Shown: positions 7,521-21,219, numbered from the stretch's first letter. The stretch: 64,000 nt of DNA from Modestobacter sp. DSM 44400 (GCF_900107175.1 NZ_FNOZ01000011.1:1-64000), one strand, 5' to 3'. Notes: generated by a model from the sequence alone, not told the origin. Numbers and translations: made by a program.

Positions 7521-9438
7521 GCCCGCGACCCGGGCGGCGCCGAGGACAGCCGCGCCCGCCCGCCGCCCTGCGTCCGAGGGCGCCGAGTCCGAGGGCGCCG
7601 AGTCCGAGGGCGCCGAGTCCGAGGGCGCCGAGTCCGAGGGCGCCGAGTCCGAGGGCGCCGAGTCCGAGGGCGCTGTGTCCCACGGTGTCCGGCCCCAGGG
7701 CGTCGTCCGCAACGGTGCCCTCGCCGAGCTGCACATCCACGGCCTCGGGGCGATCGACGACGTCACGCTGGAACTCGGCCCGGGACTGACGGTGGTCACC
7801 GGGGAGACCGGCGCCGGCAAGACGATGGTCGTCACCGGGCTGACGTTGCTCTTCGGCGGCCGCGCCGACCCCGGCCGGGTCCGGGCCGGCGGGCGCGCCG
7901 GCGTCGAGGGGCGCCTGGTACTGCCGGCCGACTCACCGGTCTGGGCGCGCGCTGCCGACGCCGGCGCGGAGCCCGACGAGGACGGCGCCCTGATCCTGGC
8001 CCGCACGGTGAGCGCCGAGGGTCGCTCCCGGGCGCACCTGGGCGGCCGCAGCGTGCCGGTCGGGGTGATCGCCGAGCTCGCCGAGGACCTGCTCGCCGTG
8101 CACGGCCAGACCGACCAGCTGCGGCTCACCCGCCCGGCCGAGCAGCGCCGCGCACTCGATCGCTACGCCGGCCCCGCCCACCTGGGCCTGCTGGAGGAGC
8201 ACCGCGTCGCGTACGCCCGCTGGCGGCAGCTGGCCGACGACCTGGACCGCCGGCGCAGCCAGGCCCGTGAGTTGGCACAGACCGCCGACGTCCTGCGGCA
8301 CGGGCTGGAGGAGATCTCCGCGGTGGCGCCGGAACCGGGGGAGGACGAGGCGCTCGACGCCCAGGCCGCCCGGCTCGGGGACGCAGATGCCCTGCGCGCT
8401 GCCGCCGACGAGGCCCGGCTGTCGCTGGTCGGCGACGTGACCGGCGACCTCGGCGGAGGGGAGTTCCCGCAGGACGCCACCACGTCGCTGGCGGTCGCCG
8501 AACGGGCTCTGGCCGGCTCCAACGACCCGGCGCTCGTCCTGCTGGCCCAGGACCTCGCCGACGCCGTCGCCGTGGTGTCCGACGTCGCCGTCCAGCTGGC
8601 CGGGTACGTGGCCGACCTGGACGCCGATCCCGCGCGGCTGGCCGAGGTGCTCGACCGGCGGGCCGTGATCACCGCCCTGGTCCGCAAGTACGCCGACGCG
8701 GGGGAGGGGCTGGCCGGGGTACACGCGTGGGCCGCCGAAGCCGCGGACCGGCTGTCCCAGCTCGACGTCTCCGACGAGGCGCTGGAGGCGCTCACCGTCG
8801 CCCGGGACGCCGCGCGGGCGGAACTCGCCGAGCTGTCCGCCCGGGTGACCGTGGGCCGGACGGCCGCGGCCGAGGGGTTCGCGGCCGAGGTCGGCACGGA
8901 GTTGGCCGGCCTGGCGATGAAGAGCGCCCAGGTGTCCTTCCGCATCGACAGCGACCCCGGGCACCCCGGCCCCGAGGGTGTCGACGAGGTGGCGCTGCTG
9001 CTCTCCCCGCACCCGGGCGCGCCGCCCCGGCCAGTCCACAAGGGCGCGTCCGGCGGCGAGCTCTCCCGGGTGATGCTGGCCATCGAGGTCGTCTTCGCCG
9101 GCGCCGACCCGGTGCCGGTCATGGTGTTCGACGAGGTCGACGCCGGCGTGGGCGGTCAGGCCGCCGGCGAGATCGGACGCCGGCTGGCCCGGCTGGCCCG
9201 CGACCACCAGGTCGTCGTGGTCACCCACCTCGCCCAGGTCGCCGCGTTCGCCGACAACCACCTGGTCGTCGACAAGTCACCGGACACCGCGCAGGGTGTC
9301 ACCGCCACTGACATCCGCGCCGTCGCCGGCGAGGACCGGGTGCGCGAGCTGGCCCGGATGCTGTCCGGTCTGACCGACAGCGACACCGGTCAGGCACACG
9401 CCCGGGAGCTGCTGGCCGTCGCCACCGACGGGCGCTGA
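7495..9438 (+). CDS. recN: DNA repair protein RecN
   Basis: RecN is an SMC-like ATPase that acts at double-strand breaks. ELHIHGLGAIDDVTLELGPG is the canonical N-terminus, with Walker A GETGAGKT at residues 103-110, the ABC signature GASGGELSR near 519 and Walker B VMVFDEVDAGVGG near 546; the middle is a long coiled coil. The 647-residue length exceeds the usual 560-590 because of a 70-residue N-terminal extension with seven SEGAE-type pentapeptides. GTG at 7495 lies inside nadK; the in-frame GTG codons at 7675 and 7702 would give a normal-length protein, so the true start is uncertain. Confidence 0.93.
   Translation: MATRMAGREPATRAAPRTAAPARRPASEGAESEGAESEGAESEGAESEGAESEGAESEGAVSHGVRPQGVVRNGALAELHIHGLGAIDDVTLELGPGLTVVTGETGAGKTMVVTGLTLLFGGRADPGRVRAGGRAGVEGRLVLPADSPVWARAADAGAEPDEDGALILARTVSAEGRSRAHLGGRSVPVGVIAELAEDLLAVHGQTDQLRLTRPAEQRRALDRYAGPAHLGLLEEHRVAYARWRQLADDLDRRRSQARELAQTADVLRHGLEEISAVAPEPGEDEALDAQAARLGDADALRAAADEARLSLVGDVTGDLGGGEFPQDATTSLAVAERALAGSNDPALVLLAQDLADAVAVVSDVAVQLAGYVADLDADPARLAEVLDRRAVITALVRKYADAGEGLAGVHAWAAEAADRLSQLDVSDEALEALTVARDAARAELAELSARVTVGRTAAAEGFAAEVGTELAGLAMKSAQVSFRIDSDPGHPGPEGVDEVALLLSPHPGAPPRPVHKGASGGELSRVMLAIEVVFAGADPVPVMVFDEVDAGVGGQAAGEIGRRLARLARDHQVVVVTHLAQVAAFADNHLVVDKSPDTAQGVTATDIRAVAGEDRVRELARMLSGLTDSDTGQAHARELLAVATDGR
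7573..7677 (+). repeat. Seven 15-bp tandem repeats at the 5' end of recN
   Basis: Six perfect copies of TCCGAGGGCGCCGAG and one variant copy (ending GCTGTG) run from 7573 to 7677. In frame they encode the pentapeptide SEGAE. The unit is a multiple of three, so length change keeps recN in frame. They lie upstream of the conserved RecN domain. Confidence 0.97.
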
Positions 9439-9498
9439 CCGGGGGGCCGTAACGGTCCCCTCCAGGCGTTCTTGAGCTCGCTGGGGTTCGGCGAAGTC

Positions 9499-9548
9499 GG
9501 CCCCGTCCCGGGCTTCCCTGAGCTGGCGAAGGGATGCGGGACGGGGTC
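9499..9548. terminator. Bidirectional terminator between recN and the TetR gene
   Basis: CCCCGTCCCG (9501-9510) and CGGGACGGGG (9537-9546) form a perfect 10-bp stem, extended by two further pairs including a G-U. The loop is 26 nt and a pyrimidine-rich tract (TCCTTCTGCTTCTT) follows on the + side. Its place between two convergent genes fits a shared terminator. Confidence 0.65.
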
Positions 9549-9559
9549 CTTCTGCTTCT

Positions 9560-10579
9560 TCAGCGCCGCTTGGCGTACCCGGCCAGCCCGAACTGCAGCA
9601 GTGCCAGCCCGCGCTCGCCCCGGGTCTGCAGCTCCGCGACCAGCTCCGGGCCCGACGCCCCGGCCAGGACCCGGTCGCGGGCGTGCTCCATGAGCGCCGA
9701 GTACAGCCCCAGCACCGAGTTGGCCGCCAGCCACGGCTCGAGGACCCCCTCCGCCGGGCGCGTCTCCACGGTGATCTGCTCGGCCAGGGCGTCGGTCAGT
9801 GTGCCGAGGATCTCCCGTTCCCGCGCCTGCAGGATGCGACTGCCCCGCACCACCCGGGCCATCTCCGCGACGCCGGTGGCCGCCGCCGGTGAGCCCAGTT
9901 GGCTGATCGCCGTCACCACGAACGCGCCCGCTGCCGCGGCCACCGACTCCCCGGCCGGGCGGCGGCGGACCGCCTCCACCAGCGCGGCCCGCATCGGCGG
10001 GTCGGCCTCGAAGACCAGCCCCTCCTTCACCGGGAAGTGGTTGAATACCGTCTTCTCCACCACGCCGGCGCGCTGGGCGATCTGCTGCACGCTGACGGCG
10101 TCGAAGCCGCGCTCGCTGAACAGCGCCGCGGCGGCGTCCACGATCGCCTCGCGGGTCTGCTGGTGGCGCACCTCCCGTTTGTTGGGCCCCCGCCGGGCCC
10201 GTCGACGCCCCAGCCGGCGCGGTGCCGGCTCGGCGGGCGCCTGCGCCGGCCCCTGGTCAGCGGCCGGCGGCGCGGTGTCGGTCGCCGCGCGCACGCCCGC
10301 CTCGGCGACAGCGGGGACGCTCGGCTCGTCCTCGGGCTCGACCGCCGGCTCGGGAACCGGAACGGCCCGCACCGCGAACTCCACGACCTGCGCCGTCGCC
10401 GCCGGCTCGGAAAGCTCGGCGCCCGATTCCCTGGGATCGGCGCCGGGAGAGGCCGCGTCGGGCGCGGCGTCCGAGGCCGCGTCGTCGGCGACGTCGCCGG
10501 CCGGGTAGTCGGCCACCACGTTGCCCAGGACAGTCGCTGTACGCCGGCGAGCGGCGGCCCCTGCAGTCACAGCAGCCAC
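9560..10579 (-). CDS. TetR/AcrR family transcriptional regulator with long N-terminal extension
   Basis: The DNA-binding domain begins only near residue 135: HQQTREAIVDAAAALFSERG, then the HTH VQQIAQRAGVVEKTVFNHFPVKEGL, typical of TetR. The C-terminal ligand domain is about 150 residues. The first 120 residues are an Ala/Pro/Glu-rich, probably disordered extension; a start nearer the HTH cannot be excluded. It has no counterpart between recN and steA in M. tuberculosis, so it is a lineage-specific insertion. It diverges from steA (154-base gap), and might regulate itself or steA. Confidence 0.85.
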   Translation of the reverse strand: MAAVTAGAAARRRTATVLGNVVADYPAGDVADDAASDAAPDAASPGADPRESGAELSEPAATAQVVEFAVRAVPVPEPAVEPEDEPSVPAVAEAGVRAATDTAPPAADQGPAQAPAEPAPRRLGRRRARRGPNKREVRHQQTREAIVDAAAALFSERGFDAVSVQQIAQRAGVVEKTVFNHFPVKEGLVFEADPPMRAALVEAVRRRPAGESVAAAAGAFVVTAISQLGSPAAATGVAEMARVVRGSRILQAREREILGTLTDALAEQITVETRPAEGVLEPWLAANSVLGLYSALMEHARDRVLAGASGPELVAELQTRGERGLALLQFGLAGYAKRR

Positions 10580-10733
10580 GCTAGTGACGGACCGGTCAGC
10601 CCCCCGGGCAGGAACGCTGAGGGCGGGTCCGGCGTGTCGGTTGCGAGTCGGTGTCGGTCACCCTGCGTGTTCAAGCGGCCACTGGTGCGCGTCCTCGATC
10701 AGCCGCCCGGACCTCCGTGGGAGCATCGCGCCC

Positions 10734-11918
10734 ATGCGCATCGGCACCGTGCGGCGCGGGAGAGCGTCCGAGACGGAACCCGGGGTGACCGGCACCGTCC
10801 GAGTGGACCGCCGAACGAAGAACCTCACCAAGCGGCTGCGGCCCGGGGACATCGCGGTCATCGACCACGTCGACGTCGACCGGGTCAGCGCGGACTCGCT
10901 GGTCGCCTGCAAGGTGGGGGCGGTGGTGAACGCCGCCTCGAGCATCTCCGGGCGGTACCCCAACCTCGGCCCCGGCATCCTGGTCGCCGCCGGCATCCCA
11001 CTCCTCGACGGCGTCGGCAAGGACGTGCTCGCCCAACTCAAGGAGGGCGTCCCGGGCCGGCTGGAGGGCAACCAGCTCTTCGTCGGCGACCAGGTCGTCG
11101 CCGAGGGCGTCCGGCAGAACGAGGAGACCATCGCCGTTGCGATGACCGAGGCGCGCGCCGGGCTGTCGGCCCAGTTGGAGGCCTTCGCCGCCAACACCAT
11201 GGAGTACATGAAGCGCGAGCGCGCGCTGCTGCTCGACGGTGTCGGCGTTCCTGACGTGACCACCCAGATCGAGGGCCGGCACGTACTGGTCGTCGTCCGG
11301 GGATACGACTACAAGGAGGACCTCCAGGCGCTGCGGCCCTACATCCGTGACTACCGGCCGGTGCTGATCGGTGTCGACGGCGGGGCGGACGCGCTCAAGG
11401 AGGCCGGCTACCAGCCGGACATGATCATCGGCGACATGGACTCGGTCAGCGACTCCGTGCTGCGCTGCGGGGCAGAGGTGGTCGTGCACGCCTACCCCGA
11501 CGGGCGGGCGCCCGGGCTCCAGCGGGTCACCGACCTCGGCGTGGAGGCCATCACCTTCCCGGCGGCGGCCACCAGCGAGGACATCGCCATGCTGCTCGCC
11601 GACGAGAAGGGCGCCACGCTCATCGTCGCCGTCGGGACGCACGCCACGCTGGTCGAGTTCCTCGACAAGGGCCGGGGTGGCATGGCCTCGACCTTCCTCA
11701 CGAGGCTGCGGCTGGGCGGCAAGCTGGTCGACGCCAAGGGCGTCAGCCGGCTGTACCGCAGCCGCATCTCCACCCTGGCCTTGGTGCTGCTCGTGTTCGC
11801 CGCGCTGGCCTCCATCGTCGCGGCCCTCGCGGTGTCCACGGCCGGCCGCATCTACTTCGACCTGCTCGTCGACCAATGGGACAGCTTCGTGTTCTGGCTG
11901 GAGAACCTCTTCGCGTGA
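10734..11918 (+). CDS. steA: SteA-like cytokinetic ring protein
   Basis: SteA with SteB acts at the division septum in Corynebacteriales and affects peptidoglycan hydrolysis. The 394-residue product has an N-terminal VDRRTKNLTKRLRPGDIAVIDH block, a thiamine-pyrophosphokinase-like core (VLIGVDGGADALKEAGYQPD, IIGDMDSVSD) and a C-terminal transmembrane helix near residues 340-363 (ALVLLVFAALASIVAALAVS). ATG 10734 is the start of the conserved domain. The stop overlaps steB (GTGA), so the pair is coupled. It corresponds to Rv1697. Confidence 0.88.
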   Translation: MRIGTVRRGRASETEPGVTGTVRVDRRTKNLTKRLRPGDIAVIDHVDVDRVSADSLVACKVGAVVNAASSISGRYPNLGPGILVAAGIPLLDGVGKDVLAQLKEGVPGRLEGNQLFVGDQVVAEGVRQNEETIAVAMTEARAGLSAQLEAFAANTMEYMKRERALLLDGVGVPDVTTQIEGRHVLVVVRGYDYKEDLQALRPYIRDYRPVLIGVDGGADALKEAGYQPDMIIGDMDSVSDSVLRCGAEVVVHAYPDGRAPGLQRVTDLGVEAITFPAAATSEDIAMLLADEKGATLIVAVGTHATLVEFLDKGRGGMASTFLTRLRLGGKLVDAKGVSRLYRSRISTLALVLLVFAALASIVAALAVSTAGRIYFDLLVDQWDSFVFWLENLFA

Positions 11919-12871
11919 TCGACTTCCGGTACCACCTCGTCTCGCTGATCGCGGTCTTCCTGGCCGTGGCGCTGGGCATCGTCATCGGCACGACCCAGCT
12001 CAACGGCCCGTTGACGACCAACCTGCAGGGGCAGGTCAGCAACCTGCAGCAGGACAAGCGGGAGTTGGAGGGCCAGACCCAGCAGTTGCAGAGCCGGCTC
12101 AACGACGTCGGCGGCTTCGAGGAGGCCGTCGGTCCGACTCTCGTGCAGAACACCCTCGCCGACCGCAGCGTCGTGCTGGTCATCGGCAACAACGACGTCC
12201 CGGCCGACGTGGTCGAGGGCATCACCGCGCTGCTGGGCGCCGCGGGGGCGACCGTCACCGGCAGCGTCCGGCTGACGTCGGACTACAGCGACCCGCAGAG
12301 CGAGACCAACCTGCAGGGCTACCTGGCCGGCCCCGGCCTGCCGCCGGGCGTCACCCTGCCTCCCGACACCGAGGACACCGGGAAGATGGTCGCCTCCGTG
12401 CTCGCCCAGGTCCTGATGGTGCCCGGCGCCGGCGACGCCGGAGCCGGCACGACGCCGGACCAGACCGCCACCTCCTCGGTGCTGGCCGGGCTGGAGGAGC
12501 TGGGCGCGCTCAGCTCGGACACCTCCTCGGTCAGCCCGGCCGACTTCGCGGTCTTCCTCACCGCCGGCGCCTTCCCCAGCCAGGACGCCGAGGCCCGCAA
12601 CGCCAGCCTCGTGCAGCTGGTGACCGCGCTGGACCGGCAGGGCTCCGGGGCGGTCGTGGCCGGGGACACCGCATCGACCGGGGACGGCGGCCTGGTCGCG
12701 GCCATCCGCGGCGACGCCACCGTGAGCCCGGCGGTGTCCACCGTCGACAACGTCGACACGGCCGCCGGCCGGGTCAGCACGGTCCTGGCCGCGGCCGCCG
12801 AGGGACGCGACACCTCCGGCGCCTACGGCACCGGCGAGGACGCCCAGCCCGTCCCGCCCCCCGCGCGGTGA
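11915..12871 (+). CDS. steB: SteB/MctB-like membrane-anchored protein
   Basis: GTG 11915 overlaps the steA stop. The 318-residue product begins MIDFRYHLVSLIAVFLAVAL, the hallmark of this family, with one N-terminal transmembrane helix (residues about 5-27) and a coiled-coil segment (NLQQDKRELEGQTQQLQSRL) facing outside. The M. tuberculosis orthologue Rv1698 has been called copper transport protein MctB, and the corynebacterial one SteB; the divisome role is favoured here by the coupling to steA. The C-terminus is Ala/Gly-rich. It overlaps the next gene (GTGA). Confidence 0.88.
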   Translation: MIDFRYHLVSLIAVFLAVALGIVIGTTQLNGPLTTNLQGQVSNLQQDKRELEGQTQQLQSRLNDVGGFEEAVGPTLVQNTLADRSVVLVIGNNDVPADVVEGITALLGAAGATVTGSVRLTSDYSDPQSETNLQGYLAGPGLPPGVTLPPDTEDTGKMVASVLAQVLMVPGAGDAGAGTTPDQTATSSVLAGLEELGALSSDTSSVSPADFAVFLTAGAFPSQDAEARNASLVQLVTALDRQGSGAVVAGDTASTGDGGLVAAIRGDATVSPAVSTVDNVDTAAGRVSTVLAAAAEGRDTSGAYGTGEDAQPVPPPAR

Positions 12872-13722
12872 CCGCCGGGCGGCGGCTGACGCCCCAGCGC
12901 CGACTGGCCCTCGCCGCCGGCGGCGCCCTCGCCGCCCGCGCGGGCCTGGCCGCGGCTGCGGGCATCGCCGTCGGCCCGGCCGGGCAGCGGTGGGCGCGTA
13001 CCAACTACGCCCGGCGGCCGGTGACCCTGCTCGGCGGGCCCGTGCTCGCCGCGGCAGCCACCGGTTCGGCGGTGCTCGGTGCCCCGGCCGGCACCCGCGC
13101 CGCCGTCGTCGTCGTCGGCACCGTCGCCGGCCTGGTCGGCGGCTACGACGACCTGGCCGGCGCCCGACCCGAACAGGCCGGGGACAAGGGCCTGGCCGGG
13201 CACCTGGCCGCCCTGCGGGCCGGCCGGGTCTCGGCCGGCGCGGTGAAGATCGCCGGCATCGGCGCAGCCGCCGCGGTCGCCGCGGTCCTCACCCGCCGCG
13301 GCACCGGTGCAGGCGCGTTGGTCGACGGCGTGCTCACCACCGGCCTCGTCGCCGGGACGGCGAACCTGCTCAACCTGCTGGACCTGCGGCCCGGCCGGGC
13401 CGCCAAGATCACCGTGCTGCTGGCCTCGGCCACCCTCGGCGGGCCGGCCGGCGGGCTGTCCGCCGGACCGCTCGGTGCTGCGCTCGGCGTGCTGCCGGCC
13501 GACCTCGGGGAACAGGTGATGTTGGGCGACTGCGGCGCCAACGCGGCCGGCGCGCTGCTGGGGCTCCGGCTGGCAGCGCTGCCCAGCCGGGCCGGCCGGG
13601 CCGGGCTGCTGGGCGTGGTCACCGCGCTCACCCTGGCCAGCGAGAAGGTCAGCTTCACCCGGGTGATCGAGTCCACCCCCGGCCTGCGGAAGTTCGACCG
13701 GCTCGGCCGACGCACCCCGTGA
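12868..13722 (+). CDS. Polytopic membrane protein resembling PNPT-type sugar-phosphate transferases
   Basis: The 284-residue protein has about six or seven hydrophobic helices. VGGYDDLAGARPEQAGDKGLAG resembles the Asp-rich cytoplasmic loop of the MraY/WecA (polyprenyl-phosphate N-acetylhexosamine-1-phosphate transferase) family, NLLNLLDLRPGRA resembles its NxxNxxD motif, and MLGDCGANAAGALLG resembles its GDxG loop. It is shorter than MraY (about 360), so it may be degenerate or specialised. GTG 12868 overlaps the steB stop and its own stop overlaps the MurJ-like start. The actual substrate is unknown; the neighbours suggest cell-envelope work. Confidence 0.65.
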   Translation: MTAGRRLTPQRRLALAAGGALAARAGLAAAAGIAVGPAGQRWARTNYARRPVTLLGGPVLAAAATGSAVLGAPAGTRAAVVVVGTVAGLVGGYDDLAGARPEQAGDKGLAGHLAALRAGRVSAGAVKIAGIGAAAAVAAVLTRRGTGAGALVDGVLTTGLVAGTANLLNLLDLRPGRAAKITVLLASATLGGPAGGLSAGPLGAALGVLPADLGEQVMLGDCGANAAGALLGLRLAALPSRAGRAGLLGVVTALTLASEKVSFTRVIESTPGLRKFDRLGRRTP

Positions 13723-15380
13723 GCGAGCTCGCGAGCCCGCGCAGCCGGGCGTTGCGCGGCGTCGCGGCCGCGGCGGTGCTGATCTCGGTGCTCACCCTGC
13801 TGGCCCGGGTCACCGGGTTCGGCCGCACGCTGGTCTTCACCAACGCCGTCGGCGCCGGCAGCACCGCGGACACCTACGTGGCGGCCAACAACGTCCCCAA
13901 CATCGTGTTCGAGGTGGTGGCCGGGGGAGCGCTGGCCAGCCTCGTCGTCCCCATGCTCGCCGGTGGCATTGCCGCCGGGGACCGCGAGCAGGTCCGCCGC
14001 ACCGCCTCCGCGCTGCTGGGCTGGACGCTGCTGGTGCTCCTGCCACTGGCAGCACTGCTGGCCCTGTTCGCCGCCCCGATCGCCGCTGGACTGCTCGGTG
14101 CCGGCGGGATCGACCCCGCGAAGGTCGCCCTGGCGGCCCGATTTCTTGTCGTCTTCGCCCCGCAGGTCGTGCTCTACGGGATCGTCGTCGTGCTCACCGG
14201 CGTGCTGCAGGCACACCGCCGCTTCGCCGGGCCCGCCGTGGCGCCGCTGCTGTCCTCGGTCGTGGTGGCCGGCGCCTACCTGCTCTTCGCCGGCATCGGT
14301 GGGGACCGGTCGGTCGACGGATTGTCCCTGCCTGCGGAGCTCGTGCTCGGTGTGGGGACGACGCTGGGCGTGCTCGCCCTGGCACTGGCCCTGGTGCTGC
14401 CCCTGCGGCGGCTGCGGCTGGGCCTGCGGCTGAGTCTGCGCTTCCCGGTCGGCGCCGCACCGCGCGTGCGGCGGCTGGCCGTGGCCGGTGTGCTCACCCT
14501 GGCCGGACAGCAGCTGGTCGCCGTGGTCGCCATCCGGCTGGCCAACGACGCCGCCCCGGTCGGCACCCAGACGATCTACTTCGCCGCGATGACGGTGTTC
14601 CTACTGCCCTGGGCCGCCCTCGCCGTGCCGCTGGCCACCTCCGCCTACCCGGGCATGAGCGAGCGCGCAGCGGTGGGCGACGAGGCCGGCTACCAGCGGG
14701 CGCTCGCCCCGGCCGCCGTGCTCACCGTGGTCGCCTCCGCGGTCGCCGCCGCCGGCCTGGTCGCCGTCTCCGGACCGCTGGCCCGGGTGTTCCTCGCCTC
14801 GGTGACCGAGCGGGAGCGGGCGGTCGCCCTCGCGCCCACGATCGCCGCCTTCGCGCCGGGGTTGCTCGGCTACGGATTGGTCGCGCTGCTGTCCCGGGCG
14901 CTGTACGCCCGCGGCCTGTGGCGGGCGCCGACGGCCTGCGTGGCCGGCGGCTGGCTCGTCGCGGTGGCCGCGGACCTGGTCCTGGCCCAGCTGGTCCCGG
15001 CCGCCGACCGGGCGACCGCACTGGGCGCCGGACACAGCATCGGCGTCACCGTCGCCGGAGCCGCCCTGCTGGTCGTCGTCCGGCGCACCGCCGGCGCCGG
15101 TGCGCTTGCCGGCCTCGCGCGCACCGGCCTGGCCGCCCTGGTGGCCGGTGCGCTCGCCGGCGCCGCCGGACTGTTCGCCGCCCGGACGCTGGGCGCGCAG
15201 CCGGTCCCCGAGGGCAGCGTGCTCGCTGCGATCGGGACGGGGATCGTCGCCGGTGGCGTCGTGCTGGTCGTCGCCGCGGCGGTCATGATGGGCACCGCGC
15301 GGGGGCCGCTGCGGACGGCGGTACAGGAACTCCGTTCGACCGAGGGCGCGAGCAGGCAGCAGGAGGTGGCTGGTGGCTGA
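13719..15380 (+). CDS. MurJ/MviN-like lipid flippase
   Basis: The 553-residue protein shows 13-14 hydrophobic helices of the MOP superfamily. VLTLLARVTGFGRTLVFTNAVG, TYVAANNVPNIVFEVVAGG and AVLTRRG-less N-terminal helices match the MurJ pattern, and the TYVAANNVPN segment is the family signature. MurJ moves lipid II across the membrane; this may be a paralogue for another lipid-linked sugar, because the main MurJ of actinobacteria is generally near the chromosome end next to trxB. GTG 13719 overlaps the previous stop, and its first codons copy the GTGAGCGAGCTCGCGAG head of the 77-bp repeat family. Confidence 0.85.
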   Translation: MSELASPRSRALRGVAAAAVLISVLTLLARVTGFGRTLVFTNAVGAGSTADTYVAANNVPNIVFEVVAGGALASLVVPMLAGGIAAGDREQVRRTASALLGWTLLVLLPLAALLALFAAPIAAGLLGAGGIDPAKVALAARFLVVFAPQVVLYGIVVVLTGVLQAHRRFAGPAVAPLLSSVVVAGAYLLFAGIGGDRSVDGLSLPAELVLGVGTTLGVLALALALVLPLRRLRLGLRLSLRFPVGAAPRVRRLAVAGVLTLAGQQLVAVVAIRLANDAAPVGTQTIYFAAMTVFLLPWAALAVPLATSAYPGMSERAAVGDEAGYQRALAPAAVLTVVASAVAAAGLVAVSGPLARVFLASVTERERAVALAPTIAAFAPGLLGYGLVALLSRALYARGLWRAPTACVAGGWLVAVAADLVLAQLVPAADRATALGAGHSIGVTVAGAALLVVVRRTAGAGALAGLARTGLAALVAGALAGAAGLFAARTLGAQPVPEGSVLAAIGTGIVAGGVVLVVAAAVMMGTARGPLRTAVQELRSTEGASRQQEVAGG

Positions 15381-16520
15381 GCAGCAAGAGCGGCCGCTGG
15401 CCGGCCGGCGGGTGGCGGAGGTGCTGGCGACCAGCACCGGCGGGGTGGGCACCCACCTGCGCTCGGTGCTCCCGTCCCTGGGGGCCGCCGGCGCCGCCGT
15501 GCGGGTCTGCGGGCCGCAGGCCACCGAGAAGCTCTTCGGCTTCACCGGCACCGGCGCGGCCTTCCGGCCGGTCGGCATCTCCGCCGGCCTCGCGCCGCTG
15601 GCCGACCTGCGGGCGGTGCTGGTCCTGCGCCGGGTCACCGCGGGCGCCGACCTCGTGCACGCCCACGGGCTGCGCGCCGGCCTGGTCGCCGCGGCCGCCC
15701 GGCGGCTGGCGGGGGAGCGGGCTCAGCCGCTGGTGCTCACCCTGCACAACGCCCTGCCCGAGGGCGGCGGCCTGCGCCGTCGGGCGCTGCAGGCTGCCGA
15801 GGCGGCCACGATCCGCGGCGCGGACATGGTGCTCGCGGCGTCGGCGGACCTGGCCGCGAACGCCCGCCGGCTCGGTGCCCGCGACGTCCGGGTCGCCCCG
15901 GTCTCGGCCCCCGCCCTGCCGGTGGCCCGGCGGAGCCGCGCCGAGGTGCGCCGCGAGCTCGGTCTGCACGGCGACACGCGACCGGTGGTGGTCGCCGTCG
16001 GCCGGCTGCACCCGCAGAAGGGCTACGACGTCCTGCTGGCCGCCGCGGCCCGCTGGGCGGCCGAACCCGTTGCCCCGCTGGTGGTCATCGCCGGCGCCGG
16101 CCCGCTGCACGATGCGCTGGCCGAGCAGGTCCGGGCCCAGGAGCTGCCGGTCCGGCTGCTGGGCCGGCGCACCGACGTCGCCGACCTGCTCGGCGCCGCC
16201 GACGTCTGCGTGCTGCCCTCGGTGTGGGAGGCCCGGTCGTTGACCGCCCAGGAGGCGCTGCGGGCGGGCATTCCGCTGGTGGCCACCCGGGTCGGCGGGA
16301 TCCCCGAACTGGTCGGGACGGCGGCGGACCTGGTGCCCGCCGGGGACCCCGTCGCGCTCGCCGACGCGGTCACCGCCGTCCTCGGCGACCCGGTGCGCTC
16401 CGCCCGGTTGGCGGCCGCCGGGCCCCGCCGGGCCGCCGAGTGGCCGGACGAGGCGGCCACGGCCCGCCAGCTCGTCGCGGTCTACCGCGAGCTGCTCGGT
16501 CCGCCGGGCGGACCCGGCCG

Positions 16521-16524
<4 letters not shown>
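15373..16524 (+). CDS. Family 4 glycosyltransferase
   Basis: The 383-residue enzyme has a GT-B fold: the N-terminal domain starts VAEVLATSTGGVGTHLRSVL, and the C-terminal nucleotide-sugar domain has VVAVGRLHPQKGYDVLL, then ADVCVLPSVWEARSLTAQEA with the donor-binding Glu pair, and PLVATRVGGIPELVG. These are GT4 retaining transferase motifs. GTG 15373 follows GGAGGTGG and overlaps the flippase gene by 8 bases. Together with the PNPT-like and MurJ-like genes it would build and export a lipid-linked glycan; the sugar is unknown. Confidence 0.88.
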
Positions 16525-20573
<4,049 letters not shown>

Positions 20574-20574
<1 letters not shown>

Positions 20575-21170
20575 TGCCGGACAACGAGCCGCACGAGTAC
20601 CAGGTTTTGGCCACGGAGCAGATCTACGACGGTCGGGTCATCTCGCTGCGCCGGGACACCGTCGCCATGCCCGGCGGCGGCGACAGCGTGCGCGAGGTGG
20701 TCCACCACCCCGGCGCGGTCGGCGTCGTCGCGCTGGACGACGAGGGCCGGGTGGTACTGCTGCGCCAGTACCGGCACCCGATCGGCGAGCACCTGTGGGA
20801 GCTGCCCGCGGGCCTGCGCGACGTCGACGGCGAGCCGCCCCTGGAGACCGCCCGCCGCGAACTGGCCGAGGAGGTCCAGCTCGCGGCCGAGCGGTGGTCG
20901 CTGCTGGCCACGCCGTACTCGACGCCCGGGTTCTGCGACGAGATGGTGCTGGTCTACCTGGCGGAGGGGCTGACCGAGGTCCCGCTGCCCGACGGGTTCA
21001 CCGTCGAGCACGAGGAGCTGGACATGACCGTCGAGCGGGTGCCGCTGGCCGACGCCGTCCAGCAGGTCTTCGACGGCACGATCCGCAACGCCCTGGCCGT
21101 GATCGGCGTCCTGGCCGCCGCCCAGGCCAAGGCAGTAGCCCCGCGGCTGCGCCCGGTCGACGCTCGTTGA
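20574..21170 (+). CDS. NUDIX hydrolase, ADP-ribose pyrophosphatase type
   Basis: ATG 20574 overlaps the pyrG stop (TGATG). The 198-residue protein has LLRQYRHPIGEHLWELPAG followed by the NUDIX helix RRELAEEVQL, whose E..EE residues bind Mg. One extra residue before the box and the LPAGLRDVDGE loop are features of ADP-ribose pyrophosphatases. The M. tuberculosis counterpart is Rv1700. The FDGTIRNALAVIGVLAA C-terminal helix is also typical of that group. Confidence 0.9.
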
Positions 21171-21219
21171 CTTCCCCCTCCCGCCCGGCCCGCTGACTTC
21201 CCCCTCCCGACCGGCCCGC
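21168..21219 (+). repeat. Two tandem 26-bp repeats downstream of the NUDIX gene
   Basis: TGACTTCCCCCTCCCGCCCG... at 21168-21193 is repeated at 21194-21219 with a single C-to-A change. The first unit includes the stop codon of the NUDIX gene (TGA). Confidence 0.9.

Noticed and set aside
7573-7677. CRISPR array
   Set aside because: The repeats are contiguous 15-mers without spacers and lie in a coding frame; no cas genes are in the window.
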